Assembly: GCF_001543105.1 (NCBI RefSeq) | Contig: NZ_CP014159.1 | Location: 558,001 to 622,000 of the forward strand | Length of the DNA stretch: 64,000 nucleotides | Direction: 5' to 3' | From: Aerococcus christensenii | GTDB taxonomy: Bacteria > Bacillota > Bacilli > Lactobacillales > Aerococcaceae | Shown here: positions 15,187-24,081 of the stretch, piece after piece | How positions within the stretch are numbered: the stretch's first letter is position 1 | How the letters are laid out: each line of letters opens with the position of its first letter | Program-made: the position numbers and the translations under genes | The notes under the pieces: model-generated | Database searches by the model: none | What the model was told of the DNA's origin: nothing | Seen by the model: only the letters and a program-made list of their open reading frames with translations

Positions 15187-15221
15187 ATGTGGGTCGAAGA
15201 CTAGCCAACTACGAACCACAT
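15187..15221 (+). promoter_or_regulatory. Leader hairpin with a 5-codon mini-ORF before the isochorismatase-like gene
   Basis: AGGAG (15175-15179) precedes an ATG at 15187 that opens a tiny frame MWVED-stop (15187-15204). The same DNA forms a hairpin: ATGTGG-G-TCG pairs with CGA-A-CCACAT (15213-15221). It ends just before the ribosome site of the next gene (15226-15233), so it could influence translation. Function is inferred. Confidence 0.35.
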
Positions 15222-15240
15222 AAAGAAAGGAAGTCTATTT

Positions 15241-15804
15241 ATGACCCCAATGACACTTGACAATACTTTACTACTTGTTATCGATATCCAAGAACATTTT
15301 ATTCCCGTGATGCCGAACGCCAAAGATTTTCTCACAAACGTTCACTTTCTTCTCAAGGCCTTATCTCCTCTTCCCCTAGAGACCGTTGTCACAGAACAAT
15401 ACCCTAAAGGCCTCGGAAAAACGATTGAAGAACTCCAACCTTACCTCAAAGATGCTCCCGTCTACTCCAAAACGAGTTTCAGTGCCTGCATTCCTGAAGT
15501 GCGCGCTCACTTAACAGATTCCATTAAACACGTCGCAATTGTGGGTATGGAAACGCCTATCTGTGTTGAACAAACTGTTCATCAATTACTCGCTGACTAT
15601 CCAAAAATTCAAGTTCATCTTATCCGAGATGCCATTACAGGTAGAGATCTCCAAGACCATGAATGGGCCTTACAACAACTTCAACGGGAAGGAGCTTCCA
15701 TAATTTCTATCGAAACTTTCCTCTATCGCTTATTAGGCGATGCGAAATCCCCTTACTTCAAGACGATCGCTAACCTCGTCAAAAATAGACACCACTCCCT
15801 TTAA
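15241..15804 (+). CDS. Isochorismatase-family cysteine hydrolase
   Basis: 187 residues. The catalytic triad of the family is visible: Asp in LLLVIDIQEHF, Lys in TEQYPKGLGKT, and Cys in GMETPICVEQTVHQLL, with the preceding GMETP matching the cis-peptide region. Members include nicotinamidases, isochorismatases and YcaC-like amidohydrolases; nothing here decides the substrate, and the lack of the nicotinamidase DTWH and metal-binding motif makes nicotinamidase unlikely. AAAGGAAG lies 7 bases before the ATG. A strong terminator follows, so it is monocistronic. Confidence 0.82.
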   Translation: MTPMTLDNTLLLVIDIQEHFIPVMPNAKDFLTNVHFLLKALSPLPLETVVTEQYPKGLGKTIEELQPYLKDAPVYSKTSFSACIPEVRAHLTDSIKHVAIVGMETPICVEQTVHQLLADYPKIQVHLIRDAITGRDLQDHEWALQQLQREGASIISIETFLYRLLGDAKSPYFKTIANLVKNRHHSL

Positions 15805-15833
15805 AAGAGAGTATCTCATCTAAAAATAAACAC

Positions 15834-15893
15834 AAATGAACCGATCCCAAGCGAGGGAATCCCCCTCTCACGCTTAAGATCGGTTCATTTTTT
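15834..15893 (+). terminator. Terminator of the isochorismatase-like gene
   Basis: AAATGAACCGATC (15834-15846) pairs perfectly with GATCGGTTCATTT (15878-15890), followed by a T run; an inner AAGCG/CGCTT pairing extends it. Confidence 0.9.
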
Positions 15894-15950
15894 ATAAAGC
15901 TTATCCGTCATTCAATACTTCACACCAGAAAGGACCTTTATAAGAAGACT

Positions 15951-17723
15951 TTACTCATTCTCTACAGCCAAACTTTCTCCTTCTTCTTTGGATAGCTTCC
16001 ATCTTATGGCTTCTCTACGCTCCCCAATAAAGCGTCGATAAATCCCCTCTTGCGCCATCAATTCTCTATGACTTCCTCTCTGAACAATTCGCCCATGGTC
16101 CACTACAAGAATTTGATCCGCATGTTTGACCGTTTTTAAGCGATGAGCGATCATCACCACCGTCTTTTCAGCGGTTAGCGTCTGTATGGCCCGCATAAGT
16201 TCATTTTCGTTTTCAGGATCCACATTAGCAGTAGCTTCATCTAAAAAGATAATCGGCGCATCCTTCATCATCGCACGCGCAATAGAAATCCGTTGCTTTT
16301 CTCCACCTGAGAGGCTCGCCCCGCCTTCCCCAATAACCGTTTCATAGCCGTTAGGAAGACGTGAAATAAAATCATGGCAACAGGCTTTTTTAGCAACCGA
16401 CTCCACTTCTTCCATCGTGGCATGCGGTTGACCGAAACGAATGTTATTCGCAATAGTATCGTGGAACAAATAAACAGATTGAAAAACAAAACTAAAATTA
16501 GCCATCAAACGATCCATCTCATAGGCTTTTACATTACGATCTCCCAACTTCACTGTTCCTGTCTCTACGTCCCAAAAACGAGCAAGTAAATGAATGAGCG
16601 TCGTCTTTCCACTCCCAGAAGGGCCTACAATCGCTGTCGTCGTCCCTTCCGGAATCTCCAAAGAAATCCCATCAATAATCTTCCGCTGATGATAAGCAAA
16701 ACCTATCTCTTGAGCCGATAGATCATCCCCATCAGGCGCCAGACTTTCTCCTGTCAAATCCATCTGAGGCGTTGTCAAAATTTCTTGAGCACGATCCACA
16801 CTTTGATCCACTACCCGAAGAAGGGCAGAGTATTGGCCAGCAGTTTCCAAACTCGCATAAATCATAAAGGATGCAATCACCATCACGATCGCATGTAGTC
16901 CGTCCATACTCCCCGCACAATAAAAACCACACGAACAAACGACCATCACGGTACCTATCATTTTAGCCATAAAACTTTGCAACGTGATCAGTGGGAGGAG
17001 GTTCATCTCCATGGCAATATTGGCTCTACTATTTTCACGAATGGCCGTATTCAATTCTTTACTCTTTACACCCGTTAAGTGATAGGCCTTCACTTCCGTC
17101 ATGCCTTGAAGATATTCCAGCACCTTCTCTACTAACTTTTCATCTGCTTTCATCTTTCTTTTGGCTAATTTCCCTGCCACCTTTTGCAAGTAGCTATTCG
17201 TCAACAAAAACAGAAGAAAACCTCCCAAGACAATCCCTGCCAAGCGTCCATCCAATAAAAAAAGCATACCTATAATCAAGCTAGTAGTCAATAAGCCTTC
17301 ACACACCAACATAATTACCCGGGCAGCTACAGTTTCGAGCGTTTCCATAACATTCGTTGTAACAGAAGTAATCTGGCCAAGGGTATTACGATTAAAATAG
17401 CCCATGGGGAGATAGCGTAAGTGCTCTGCAATCTCGATACGTTTGTTTGCACAGGTTCCATATCCTCCTTCTGTCTGCAAGAGAACGGCTTTTAACTGAG
17501 TAAAGCAAGCCCCTCCCATACTTACTAACATAATGCCTAAAGAAAGAAGGATATCTCTCGTTTCAACCTCTCCTTTTAGTAAAGCACTAACCATCACGGC
17601 GATCGCTGGGATCTTTAATGCTTCAAACATCGCTTGAAAAACACTCAACCAGATGGAAGTGATGAATTTGCGACGACTTTCCTCTCCACAAAAAGCCAAA
17701 AATTTTCGAATAACCCTAATCAT
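15951..17723 (-). CDS. ABC exporter half-transporter (membrane plus ATPase), second subunit
   Basis: 590 residues: six-helix membrane domain (about 1-310) and ATPase domain with Walker A GPSGSGKTT, signature LSGGEKQR, Walker B IIFLDEA and the switch His in IAHRL. Its start lies inside the end of the previous gene (8-base overlap) with GGGAGGTGAAAG as ribosome site, so the pair should form a heterodimer. Both nucleotide sites look intact. Pairs of this type export peptides, lipids or drugs, or import siderophores in the YbtPQ subgroup; no neighbouring substrate gene helps to choose. Confidence 0.85.
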   Translation of the reverse strand: MIRVIRKFLAFCGEESRRKFITSIWLSVFQAMFEALKIPAIAVMVSALLKGEVETRDILLSLGIMLVSMGGACFTQLKAVLLQTEGGYGTCANKRIEIAEHLRYLPMGYFNRNTLGQITSVTTNVMETLETVAARVIMLVCEGLLTTSLIIGMLFLLDGRLAGIVLGGFLLFLLTNSYLQKVAGKLAKRKMKADEKLVEKVLEYLQGMTEVKAYHLTGVKSKELNTAIRENSRANIAMEMNLLPLITLQSFMAKMIGTVMVVCSCGFYCAGSMDGLHAIVMVIASFMIYASLETAGQYSALLRVVDQSVDRAQEILTTPQMDLTGESLAPDGDDLSAQEIGFAYHQRKIIDGISLEIPEGTTTAIVGPSGSGKTTLIHLLARFWDVETGTVKLGDRNVKAYEMDRLMANFSFVFQSVYLFHDTIANNIRFGQPHATMEEVESVAKKACCHDFISRLPNGYETVIGEGGASLSGGEKQRISIARAMMKDAPIIFLDEATANVDPENENELMRAIQTLTAEKTVVMIAHRLKTVKHADQILVVDHGRIVQRGSHRELMAQEGIYRRFIGERREAIRWKLSKEEGESLAVENE

Positions 17724-19461
17724 GGTCTTTCACCTCCCTATGTGCTGCCCACATCTTCTCATAGAGACCATGCTGCGCTAATAGCTCATCATGGATGCCG
17801 CTCTCTTTGACACGTCCCTTCTCAATGACATAGATACAATCAGCCGCTGTCACTGTAGATAATCTGTGCGCAATCACAATGCGTGTCTTCCCCTGAGTTA
17901 ACCTCGAGAGGGAGCGTTGAATCACTGCTTCATTTTCCGGGTCCGTATAGGCGGTTGCTTCATCCAAAATAATAATTGGAGCATCCTTCAACATTGCTCG
18001 AGCAATAGCAATCCGCTGCCTTTCTCCTCCTGAAAGATGGCTTCCGGATGAACCGACTACCGTCTCATATCCCTTCTCCAACTCCATAATAAAGGGATGG
18101 CAACCACTTTGTTTAGCCACTTCTTCTACTTCAGCATCTGTTGCATGGGGACATCCCATACGGATATTTTCTCGAACTGTCTGATTAAATAAATAATTAT
18201 CCTGAGAAACAAAAGCCACCTTATCGGCATAAGCGTCGAGAGGAATGTCTCGAATATCGACATTTCCTAACAAAATCTTGCCGCGCGTCACCTCCCAAAG
18301 TGACACCATCAACCGAGCAAGGGTACTTTTCCCGCTACCCGATGGCCCTACCAAAGCCACAAAGCTCCCCTCAGGGATCACCATAGAAATTCCGTGCAAG
18401 ACTTCTTCCTCTTGATAAGCAAAATGAACGTCTTGAAGCTCAAGCGTGTTATTAGTGGGGACCTGCCCTGTCGGGGGACGTCTCATTTCTGGAGCATTTA
18501 ATAAGCCTTGAACTTCTCCTAAAATCGTCCCCATCTTCCTAAAGTCATCCGAATAACTCATCAAGGTAATAATCGGCGTAATGAGCCCTACAGAGAGAAT
18601 CATAATCGTCACAAAATCTTCAGCCGAAAGACTCCCCCCTTTCACCAACAGCCCGCCAATAGGCAAAATAAAAACCATTGTAGCTGGCATAACAACCATA
18701 GCTAAGGTAAAGGGAACAAGGCAAGACCTCATCCAATCAATATAGCTATGTGCTGCTTCATATGCATCTCGCACAAATCGTTCATAAGACCGTTTCGTTG
18801 TCCCAAACACTTTGATGACTTGAATGCCGTTAATATATTCCACAGCTGTCGCATTGAGGGCCTTTGTTGCCTCTAACGTTCGCTGGTAAAAGGGTCCACT
18901 CCCAACCATCATGAAGTAAAAACAGCCCATTCCAATCGGCAAAGTCGCCAGAGAGGCAACTCCCATCCGCCAATTCAAACTAAAAATATATCCTAAAATA
19001 AAAAGAGGGACGAGTAAATTGGCGGTCACTTCAGGCACTATATGCGCAAGAGTCGTTTCAATGCTATCGATGCGTTCAATGAGCGTATTTTTAAGCGCTC
19101 CCGAACCGTATTCAAGTACTTCCCCCAGCGGCATTCTTGTTAACTTTTCCATACATCGTTTTCTCAGTTCAGCCAGTACGGTAAATGTTGCCTTGTGGCT
19201 AGTCGCCGTACTTAAGGCATGGCATAATACGCGTCCCAACCAAAAGACAGCAATCCATCCCCCCCTCAACAGATACGTCTGAAAAATACGCTTGCCTTCC
19301 ATCAAATCATGAACAATCTCAACAATTACAAAATAAGGGGCCAAAGAAAAAGCCACCCCCACTCCCGCATAGATAACGCTTAAAAGGTATTGTCTCTTAT
19401 GATGACCCGTTTGTCCTAACAGCCACGCTATGGGAGATTGGCTGTTTTGTTTTTCATCCAT
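17716..19461 (-). CDS. ABC exporter half-transporter (membrane plus ATPase), first subunit
   Basis: 581 residues from the ATG at 19461, which is preceded by AAGGAGAG; an upstream ATG at 19479 lies in front of that site and is unlikely. Six-helix domain, then Walker A GPSGSGKST, signature LSGGERQR, Walker B IIILDEA and IAHRL. It is co-transcribed and translationally coupled with the next subunit. A 19-base element identical to the fba -10 and start region lies about 100 bases upstream. The substrate is unknown. Confidence 0.85.
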   Translation of the reverse strand: MDEKQNSQSPIAWLLGQTGHHKRQYLLSVIYAGVGVAFSLAPYFVIVEIVHDLMEGKRIFQTYLLRGGWIAVFWLGRVLCHALSTATSHKATFTVLAELRKRCMEKLTRMPLGEVLEYGSGALKNTLIERIDSIETTLAHIVPEVTANLLVPLFILGYIFSLNWRMGVASLATLPIGMGCFYFMMVGSGPFYQRTLEATKALNATAVEYINGIQVIKVFGTTKRSYERFVRDAYEAAHSYIDWMRSCLVPFTLAMVVMPATMVFILPIGGLLVKGGSLSAEDFVTIMILSVGLITPIITLMSYSDDFRKMGTILGEVQGLLNAPEMRRPPTGQVPTNNTLELQDVHFAYQEEEVLHGISMVIPEGSFVALVGPSGSGKSTLARLMVSLWEVTRGKILLGNVDIRDIPLDAYADKVAFVSQDNYLFNQTVRENIRMGCPHATDAEVEEVAKQSGCHPFIMELEKGYETVVGSSGSHLSGGERQRIAIARAMLKDAPIIILDEATAYTDPENEAVIQRSLSRLTQGKTRIVIAHRLSTVTAADCIYVIEKGRVKESGIHDELLAQHGLYEKMWAAHREVKDHD

Positions 19462-19563
19462 TCGTAACTCTCCTTGCATCGTTTAACACATTCATCCGCT
19501 TCCTTCAACAGCAACCAGACAGGGGCTAACCGTTTTTTATCTTTAAACAAATTTAAAGACGAT

Positions 19564-19582
19564 TTTTAGCACCTTCATTATA
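19564..19582 (-). promoter_or_regulatory. -10 region of the ABC exporter operon, identical to that of fba
   Basis: The plus-strand sequence TTTTAGCACCTTCATTATA contains TATAAT on the minus strand. It is the same 19 bases as 14768-14786. A convincing -35 box is not seen here. Confidence 0.5.
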
Positions 19583-19695
19583 TCAAATAAAAGACAAGTC
19601 CTTTCACCTTTTGACGGATTCGTTACAGGCAGTCTTTCAGCGATAAGAATAACGCTCAGAAAACACTCCTTCTATAAAAACCTGCTAACAAAAGT

Positions 19696-19740
19696 CAAGG
19701 AGAAAAGTAAAATTAATTTTGCTTTTCTCCTTGTTAATTA
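19696..19740. terminator. Bidirectional-looking terminator at the island's left edge
   Basis: CAAGGAGAAAAG (19696-19707) pairs with CTTTTCTCCTTG (19722-19733) across an AT-rich loop. It lies downstream of the IS110 remnant; the T tails are short on both strands. Confidence 0.6.
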
Positions 19741-19809
19741 GATTTTAAATTTGAGCACAACAAATAAACCGGTTACTATCGGCTTGTTTTAATTATTGTA
19801 TTTTTAATT

Positions 19810-20990
19810 CTAGGCTGCTTTTAACACCTTCTTTTCTTGTTTTGATGCCATGACTTTTGCATAGTAGACTCTTAGGAATTTATTTAGTCCTGCAAATTTA
19901 CATATTTTTTTATCTTTTCCATCTTTTTTTACCATATAAATATATATTTCATTTCCTGGATTTTTAGCACTCATCATACATTTCATAGCCTGGTAACCTA
20001 CTTTTCTTAGTATTGCATTGCCTTTTTTTGTTATTTTTCTCTGTTCTGCTTTGAAATTACCTGATTCATACGGTGGCGAATCTATTCCTACAAAGGATAT
20101 TAAACTTTTTTTATTTTTAAATTTTGATAAGTCGCCAAATTCTGCTGTGATTTGTACCGCTAATTTATCTGATATTCCTGAGAATTTCTTTGCTTCTTGA
20201 TATTCTTCTAAGGGCTCGGCAATTTCTATCATTTGTGATAAAATAGTATATAGAATTTGATTTATATGTTTTATCAATTCTATTCCTTCTTGTATGTTCA
20301 TTTTTATATATGAGCTACTAGAAGGTTGAGTTGAGATACTTTCCTCTGCGAGCTTGTATATGGATTTAGCTTTATCAGCATTAGGATGGTATCTCTTTTC
20401 TTTTGCCCAGTTTTTAAAATCTTCTATAAATTTATCTTCTGATTTTTCTAATACTAGGTTTTTATGCCACCATTTTTCTAAGAAATCTAATAATTTGTCT
20501 TTTGAAAAGTCTCCTGAAGCGTGGGGTATTAGTTTTTTTATTCCTGGAAATGTTTGGCTTATTGTTTGATCTATGAAGTTCATTTGATTGATTCTTAAGT
20601 CCATGTAATGCTGATATGATCTGTTTAATTCTTTTAGGACTCTGAAACTTTCTACATCTACTTTGTATTCTTGTAATTCTTTCCAATACATTAACCCATA
20701 TTCTGCTATTTGTATGGCATCTATATTATCATTTTTTGCTTTTCTAAAGTTAAGAACTCGGCAAAACTGTTTCATTTTTAAAGGATTTACTACCGTTACA
20801 AAATATCCTTTGTCTTTTATTCATAGAGGATTGGAAGATGATATTTACCTGTTGCTTCCATGACTATTTTTACTTCTTCATTTAACGTATCTAGTTTCTT
20901 TAAAAATTCTTCTACTTTTGTTTTCTTAAGACGAACATCAAAAGGCTTCCATTTGTAGTTCCTACCTGCACCATTACACTCATTTTAGCT
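19810..20990 (-). pseudogene. IS110-family transposase, frameshifted remnant
   Basis: The intact part (19810-20775, 321 residues) carries the C-terminal transposase_20 region (GISDKLAVQITAEFGD, SFVGIDSPPYESG, ITKKGNAILRKVGYQAM) and the middle FRKAKNDNIDAIQIAEYG. The N-terminal RuvC-like DEDD domain is present upstream but broken. VSRAKMSV is in one frame, NGAGRNYKWKPFDVRLKKTK in a second, ending at ATGKYHLPILYE-stop, and KDKGYFVTVVNPLK returns in the third. At least two frameshifts therefore inactivate it. No clear IS ends were seen. It marks the left part of the accessory island. Confidence 0.85.
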
Positions 20991-20999
20991 CGTGACACG

Positions 21000-21430
21000 G
21001 ACGTTTTGCCCAACCTGCTTAACCGAATATGAATAATGAAGAGGTAGATGATAGTTTTTATAACGAATATTTTAACCCTAAAAGACGATAGAGTTTTTAA
21101 TTTCTATCGCCAGTGATTATCTAATATTTATTTTTCTTTAAATTGATTTTATTGTATAGTTTAATAGTTCTATTAATCCAATTATAAAAAGTAAACTGGG
21201 ATTCATAACAAACCCCAGTTTTATAATTAGCGTGTTCTTTTAATATAATTTTGTTTTAATCTTCTCCCTCTGCCCGTATGTTTCTCTTATCTTTAAATAA
21301 CTAATATATTTCATCTTAATAATGTATTATAACACTTAGAGATATATACTTGCTATTTTACCAATCATTCAACTTACACTTCTGGAAATATGTTAACTTA
21401 CTCTTAAACTTGCAATAAAAGTTTTATACC
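21000..21430. other. Non-coding stretch between the IS110 and recombinase remnants
   Basis: AT-rich, with one hairpin (21190-21225) and a short inverted repeat around ATAGAGTTTTTAATTTCTAT (21110). No frame with recognisable content. It probably holds one end of an integrative element next to the recombinase remnant. Confidence 0.35.
21190..21225. terminator. Hairpin terminator
   Basis: AAACTGGG (21193-21200) pairs with CCCAGTTT (21214-21221); T-rich sequence follows on both strands. Confidence 0.6.
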
Positions 21431-21775
21431 TTAACCAACTTCTATATTTTTAAAATCCCCAATAAAGTTAAAATACACATGAATTTCTTGCTTTCTTTGT
21501 TCCCCTTTTCTTCCTCTTGTTGCTTCATGGACGATTATTTTTTCAATGAACTCATTAATCATTGGAGTGGTTAGTTCTTCTATATCGGTATATTTCTTTA
21601 TCATTTTTAGAAAATTATTGGTATCTATCTTGTTTTTATTATGGTTATCTATTTCTTCTCGACCGTTTTTAATTGTACTTTCTAACTCAGCCTGCTCTTC
21701 ATAATATTTTTTATATAGCCTTTCAAAGTGCTTCTCGCTGATTTTCTTTAAAGCATAATTCTCCATCGTCTCTAT
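21431..21775 (-). pseudogene. C-terminal end of a large serine recombinase (ICE integrase remnant)
   Basis: About 110 residues, ALKKISEKHFERLYKKYY onward, a coiled stretch, then YTDIEELTTPMINEFIEKII and EIHVYFNFIGDF. This is the C-terminal (DUF4368-like) part of the large serine recombinases that integrate Tn1549/CTn-type elements. The catalytic domain and zinc ribbon are absent. Its front is fused to the first codons of a dnaC-like gene (see 21723-21854), so the element's interior was deleted. A 129-residue frame can be read across the junction, but its first ~20 residues are out-of-frame dnaC DNA. Confidence 0.75.
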
Positions 21776-21854
21776 TACCACATACCTTGCAATAGATATG
21801 TCCATTTCTTTCAATATCATTTTCTCTTAATACAAAATCTTTTAAGCTTTTCAT
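21723..21854 (-). pseudogene. 5' stub of a DnaC-like ICE ATPase gene
   Basis: The frame starts at an ATG overlapping the repA stop (ATGA, 21851-21854) and reads MKSLKDFVLRENDIERNG, then HIYCKVCGNRDDGEL, before entering recombinase DNA out of frame and stopping. A DnaC-type helicase-loader ATPase with an N-terminal CxxC normally follows repA in Tn1549-like elements; only about 30 residues remain. The Walker A part is lost. Confidence 0.6.
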
Positions 21855-22621
21855 AAACTCTCTCCTATATCGTAATTCATTTTTCTTGTTGAATTGTCAT
21901 TAATATTTTTTGCCTGATCATTAAGATACCAATTGATTATCGTTGCCTTGTGATCTTGATAAACTCTGTTGTTTGCTTTCATATAAGACGAGAGCCTATC
22001 AATGTATTCACTAATTCTGCTTCCTAACTCATTTGTTAAGTCTTTGTATTCTTCAGTCAAAAATATATTTTTATATATTCCATAAGGCTTTTGCCCTTTA
22101 TTAAAATCATTCTTTCTTAACTCATTATTACTAATATTGTTATAGTTACCTTCCGATTTTCGAAAATCTTGAAGTCTGTTATTCGGAGTTCTTGAATTCC
22201 GATTATCGGAAGTCTGGACTTCTACTTTTCGGAAATCTGCATTTCTACTGTTTGGACTGGAGAAAACACTCATAAAATCTTTAACATAAATCCTATTTGG
22301 TTTTCCAAGTCTTTGTCTTTTCTTTTCTATTAATCCAATTCCTGATTTTGTATCAAGCTCATTCATAATTTTTAAGGCTTTATCATTTGCACAGTTGAAT
22401 TGTTCTTTAATAGAATCCATTGTGTAATAAATAAAAACTTTTCCATCTTCATCTATCCAGCCGTTTTTATATGAAAGGCCAATTCGATTAAGCATATATG
22501 AATACAAAACTTTAGCTTCAATGGAAATGCTCTCAGAAATTTCATCTTCCATTAATACCATAGGTAACCTAATGAAGTTATACATCTCTGATTGCCTATT
22601 ATAAAAATAATCAAAATTCAT
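21851..22621 (-). CDS. repA: Replication initiator RepA (RepA_N family) of an integrative/plasmid element
   Basis: 256 residues. The N-terminal RepA_N winged-helix domain is clear (YNFIRLPMVLMEDEISE, EAKVLYSYMLNR, KVFIYYTMDSIKEQF, IGLIEKKRQRLGKPNRIYVKDF). A low-complexity middle (about 125-165) is encoded by four 23-base iterons. A conserved C-terminal segment follows (GIYKNIFLTEEYKDLTNEL, then NWYLNDQ). RepA_N proteins start replication at an origin inside their own gene. The gene itself is full length, but its element has lost nearly everything downstream. An AAAGGAGGTAGGA site precedes the ATG. Confidence 0.85.
   Translation of the reverse strand: MNFDYFYNRQSEMYNFIRLPMVLMEDEISESISIEAKVLYSYMLNRIGLSYKNGWIDEDGKVFIYYTMDSIKEQFNCANDKALKIMNELDTKSGIGLIEKKRQRLGKPNRIYVKDFMSVFSSPNSRNADFRKVEVQTSDNRNSRTPNNRLQDFRKSEGNYNNISNNELRKNDFNKGQKPYGIYKNIFLTEEYKDLTNELGSRISEYIDRLSSYMKANNRVYQDHKATIINWYLNDQAKNINDNSTRKMNYDIGESL
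22148..22239 (-). repeat. Four 23-bp iterons inside repA (probable replication origin)
   Basis: On the minus strand, units start at 22239, 22216, 22193 and 22170, exactly 23 bases apart, with the common core AGA-x-TTCCGA-A. A degenerate fifth copy may precede them (22262-22240). The period is not a multiple of three, so the repeat is conserved as DNA and not as protein. RepA_N origins are known to lie within rep. Confidence 0.75.
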
Positions 22622-22723
22622 TCCTACCTCCTTTCTTTAAATTAAAAAAGAGCAGCCTTATTTAAGCTACCCTTATAGAAAGTATAAAATGGGTTTTATC
22701 TTATTATATTTTTTTGTGCCTCC

Positions 22724-22885
22724 TCATACCAGTTGCAAAACTACTCTTACGTTCATGTAATTTTTTTGAGTCTTTTTGACGTATCCTTCTTCATCTTTAT
22801 CAAAGACAAAATGCTTATAAAACTGCTTAAAATGCAGGATTTCTAAATTTACATCTTTTGTATCAACGCTATAGTCTCCACATGG
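22724..22885 (-). pseudogene. 3' fragment of an unrecognised element gene
   Basis: An open stretch of about 53 codons without a start, containing VDTKDVNLEILHFKQF and KHFVFDKDEEGYVKK and ending NVRVVLQLV. Composition looks coding. It begins at the attachment-like core at 22870-22885 and ends 100 bases before repA. It could be the truncated front gene of the repA element. Function unknown. Confidence 0.4.
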
Positions 22886-22947
22886 ATTGAGAGAACGGGT
22901 AGTATAGCTACACTTTTTAACGATAGGAGGGGACTATCGTTAAAAAG
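22870..22947 (-). other. Attachment-site-like copy (rlmD 3'-end core) with a 14-bp palindrome
   Basis: Minus strand: CCATGTGGAGAC-TATAGC resembles the rlmD 3'-end core at 37380 (CATGTGGAGAC). It is flanked by the arm GATTGAGAGAACGGGTAG (plus strand, from 22885) that recurs at 25862 and, with changes, at 30204. CTTTTTAACGATAG (22913-22926) and its perfect complement (22934-22947) enclose a 7-base loop. Confidence 0.6.
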
Positions 22948-23103
22948 TTTGAGAATCTATTTTCAACAAAACAATTTTTTATTCTGGTAGAAAATTAAAG
23001 CACCTTTTTGTAATGATCCCCAAAAGTTAGATTTTTGGTCCAACTTTTGGGAGCACTACATTAGTTAATTAGGTGTTTTTAATCAATAATTCGATTATAA
23101 AAC

Positions 23104-23829
23104 TTACTTGCAATAATATTCGATTGCCTTGTTGACAAATACTGATGTCCCTTCGCCTGCAAACGCATCTATATTTTTCGTAAAATCACCACCAGAAGCA
23201 TACATCTTGCCAAGTCTGGATAAAATCTCATTCGAGCACTTATAGAAATTAGCTGTAATAAAGTCCTGCAGTTTCTTTACCAAAGCCTGAACTTCAACTG
23301 AATCGCTGGGTTGTGATTTTACCTTGCCAAATTCTGCAAAAATCAGCATGAGTTGTTGATGGAGCATTTTTGTTTCCTCGCTGTTTCTCCTTTTTTCTTT
23401 AGCTTCAAATTCCCTGAATTCCGGTGTATCTCCCCAATACTCTTTTGCCTGTTTGGCATACTCATCAATTTTGCTTGTGTCAAATGCTGTAAAGTTCATA
23501 CAGTTACCTCCTAATGCTTTTAATCCCTTTGCAAAAAGAATTAAATTTTCCAAATGCTCTTTTTTCAAGATTAATAATTTGATCTGTTGTTCCAGCACTA
23601 AATCTTTGTCGAAATGCTCACTGGTTATTATTTCTTTAATTTCTTTGAGCGGAAATTCCAAAGCTTTAAACAGCAAAATGGATTGTAGTACCTTTAGATC
23701 CTCATCACCATACAACCTATATCCTGACTCCGAATAAGCGGACGGTTTTAACAAACCGATTTTGTCGTAATACTGAAGAGTACGAATACTAATTCCTGCT
23801 ATCTTGCTGACTTCATTCACTGTTTTCAC
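23104..23829 (-). CDS. MerR-family regulator with TipAS-type ligand domain
   Basis: 241 residues. N-terminal MerR winged helix (VNEVSKIAGISIRTLQYYDK, then IGLLKP and SGYRLYGDEDLKVLQ), a dimerisation helix, and a C-terminal TipAS domain (about 120-241) marked by YWGDTPEFREFEAK. TipAS domains trap thiopeptides, albicidin and other large hydrophobic compounds and activate transcription. The gene has a MerR-type promoter, so it may regulate itself; no efflux gene adjoins it. It sits between element scars as a single-gene cargo. Confidence 0.85.
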   Translation of the reverse strand: MKTVNEVSKIAGISIRTLQYYDKIGLLKPSAYSESGYRLYGDEDLKVLQSILLFKALEFPLKEIKEIITSEHFDKDLVLEQQIKLLILKKEHLENLILFAKGLKALGGNCMNFTAFDTSKIDEYAKQAKEYWGDTPEFREFEAKEKRRNSEETKMLHQQLMLIFAEFGKVKSQPSDSVEVQALVKKLQDFITANFYKCSNEILSRLGKMYASGGDFTKNIDAFAGEGTSVFVNKAIEYYCK

Positions 23830-23853
23830 TATCTCATCTCCTTCCTTATCACT

Positions 23854-23884
23854 AGAATAAAGTATTACGCAACGTCATAGTCAA
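23854..23884 (-). promoter_or_regulatory. MerR-type promoter with 19-base spacer
   Basis: Minus strand TTGACT (23879-23884) and TATTCT (23854-23859) are 19 bases apart, the long spacer typical of MerR-activated promoters. The spacer contains the dyad ACG-TTG-CGT. Confidence 0.65.
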
Positions 23885-24081
23885 GTATTTTTGCTAGCGT
23901 TGCTGTCTAATGCTCAACCTAAGACTGTTGTATTTATACAGCTTCAATCGGCAAACCATGAGTTCCGATTGACACCTGTCACATCTTTTCTGAGTTAATA
24001 GTTATGACGTAGATTTGAAATACTTAGGATTGATTCATCCTAAAATATAGGGTGTAATCTCCTTAAAAGGAGGCTATCGTT

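Noticed and set aside
15140-15221. tRNA-like appearance upstream of the isochorismatase-like gene
   Set aside because: GGTCGAAGA resembles a T loop, but no acceptor, D or anticodon stems of proper size can be drawn in either strand.
23854-23884. Possibility that the MerR-TipAS promoter also drives a linked resistance gene
   Set aside because: The neighbouring genes are an antitoxin on the other strand and element scars; no efflux or modification gene is in the transcript.
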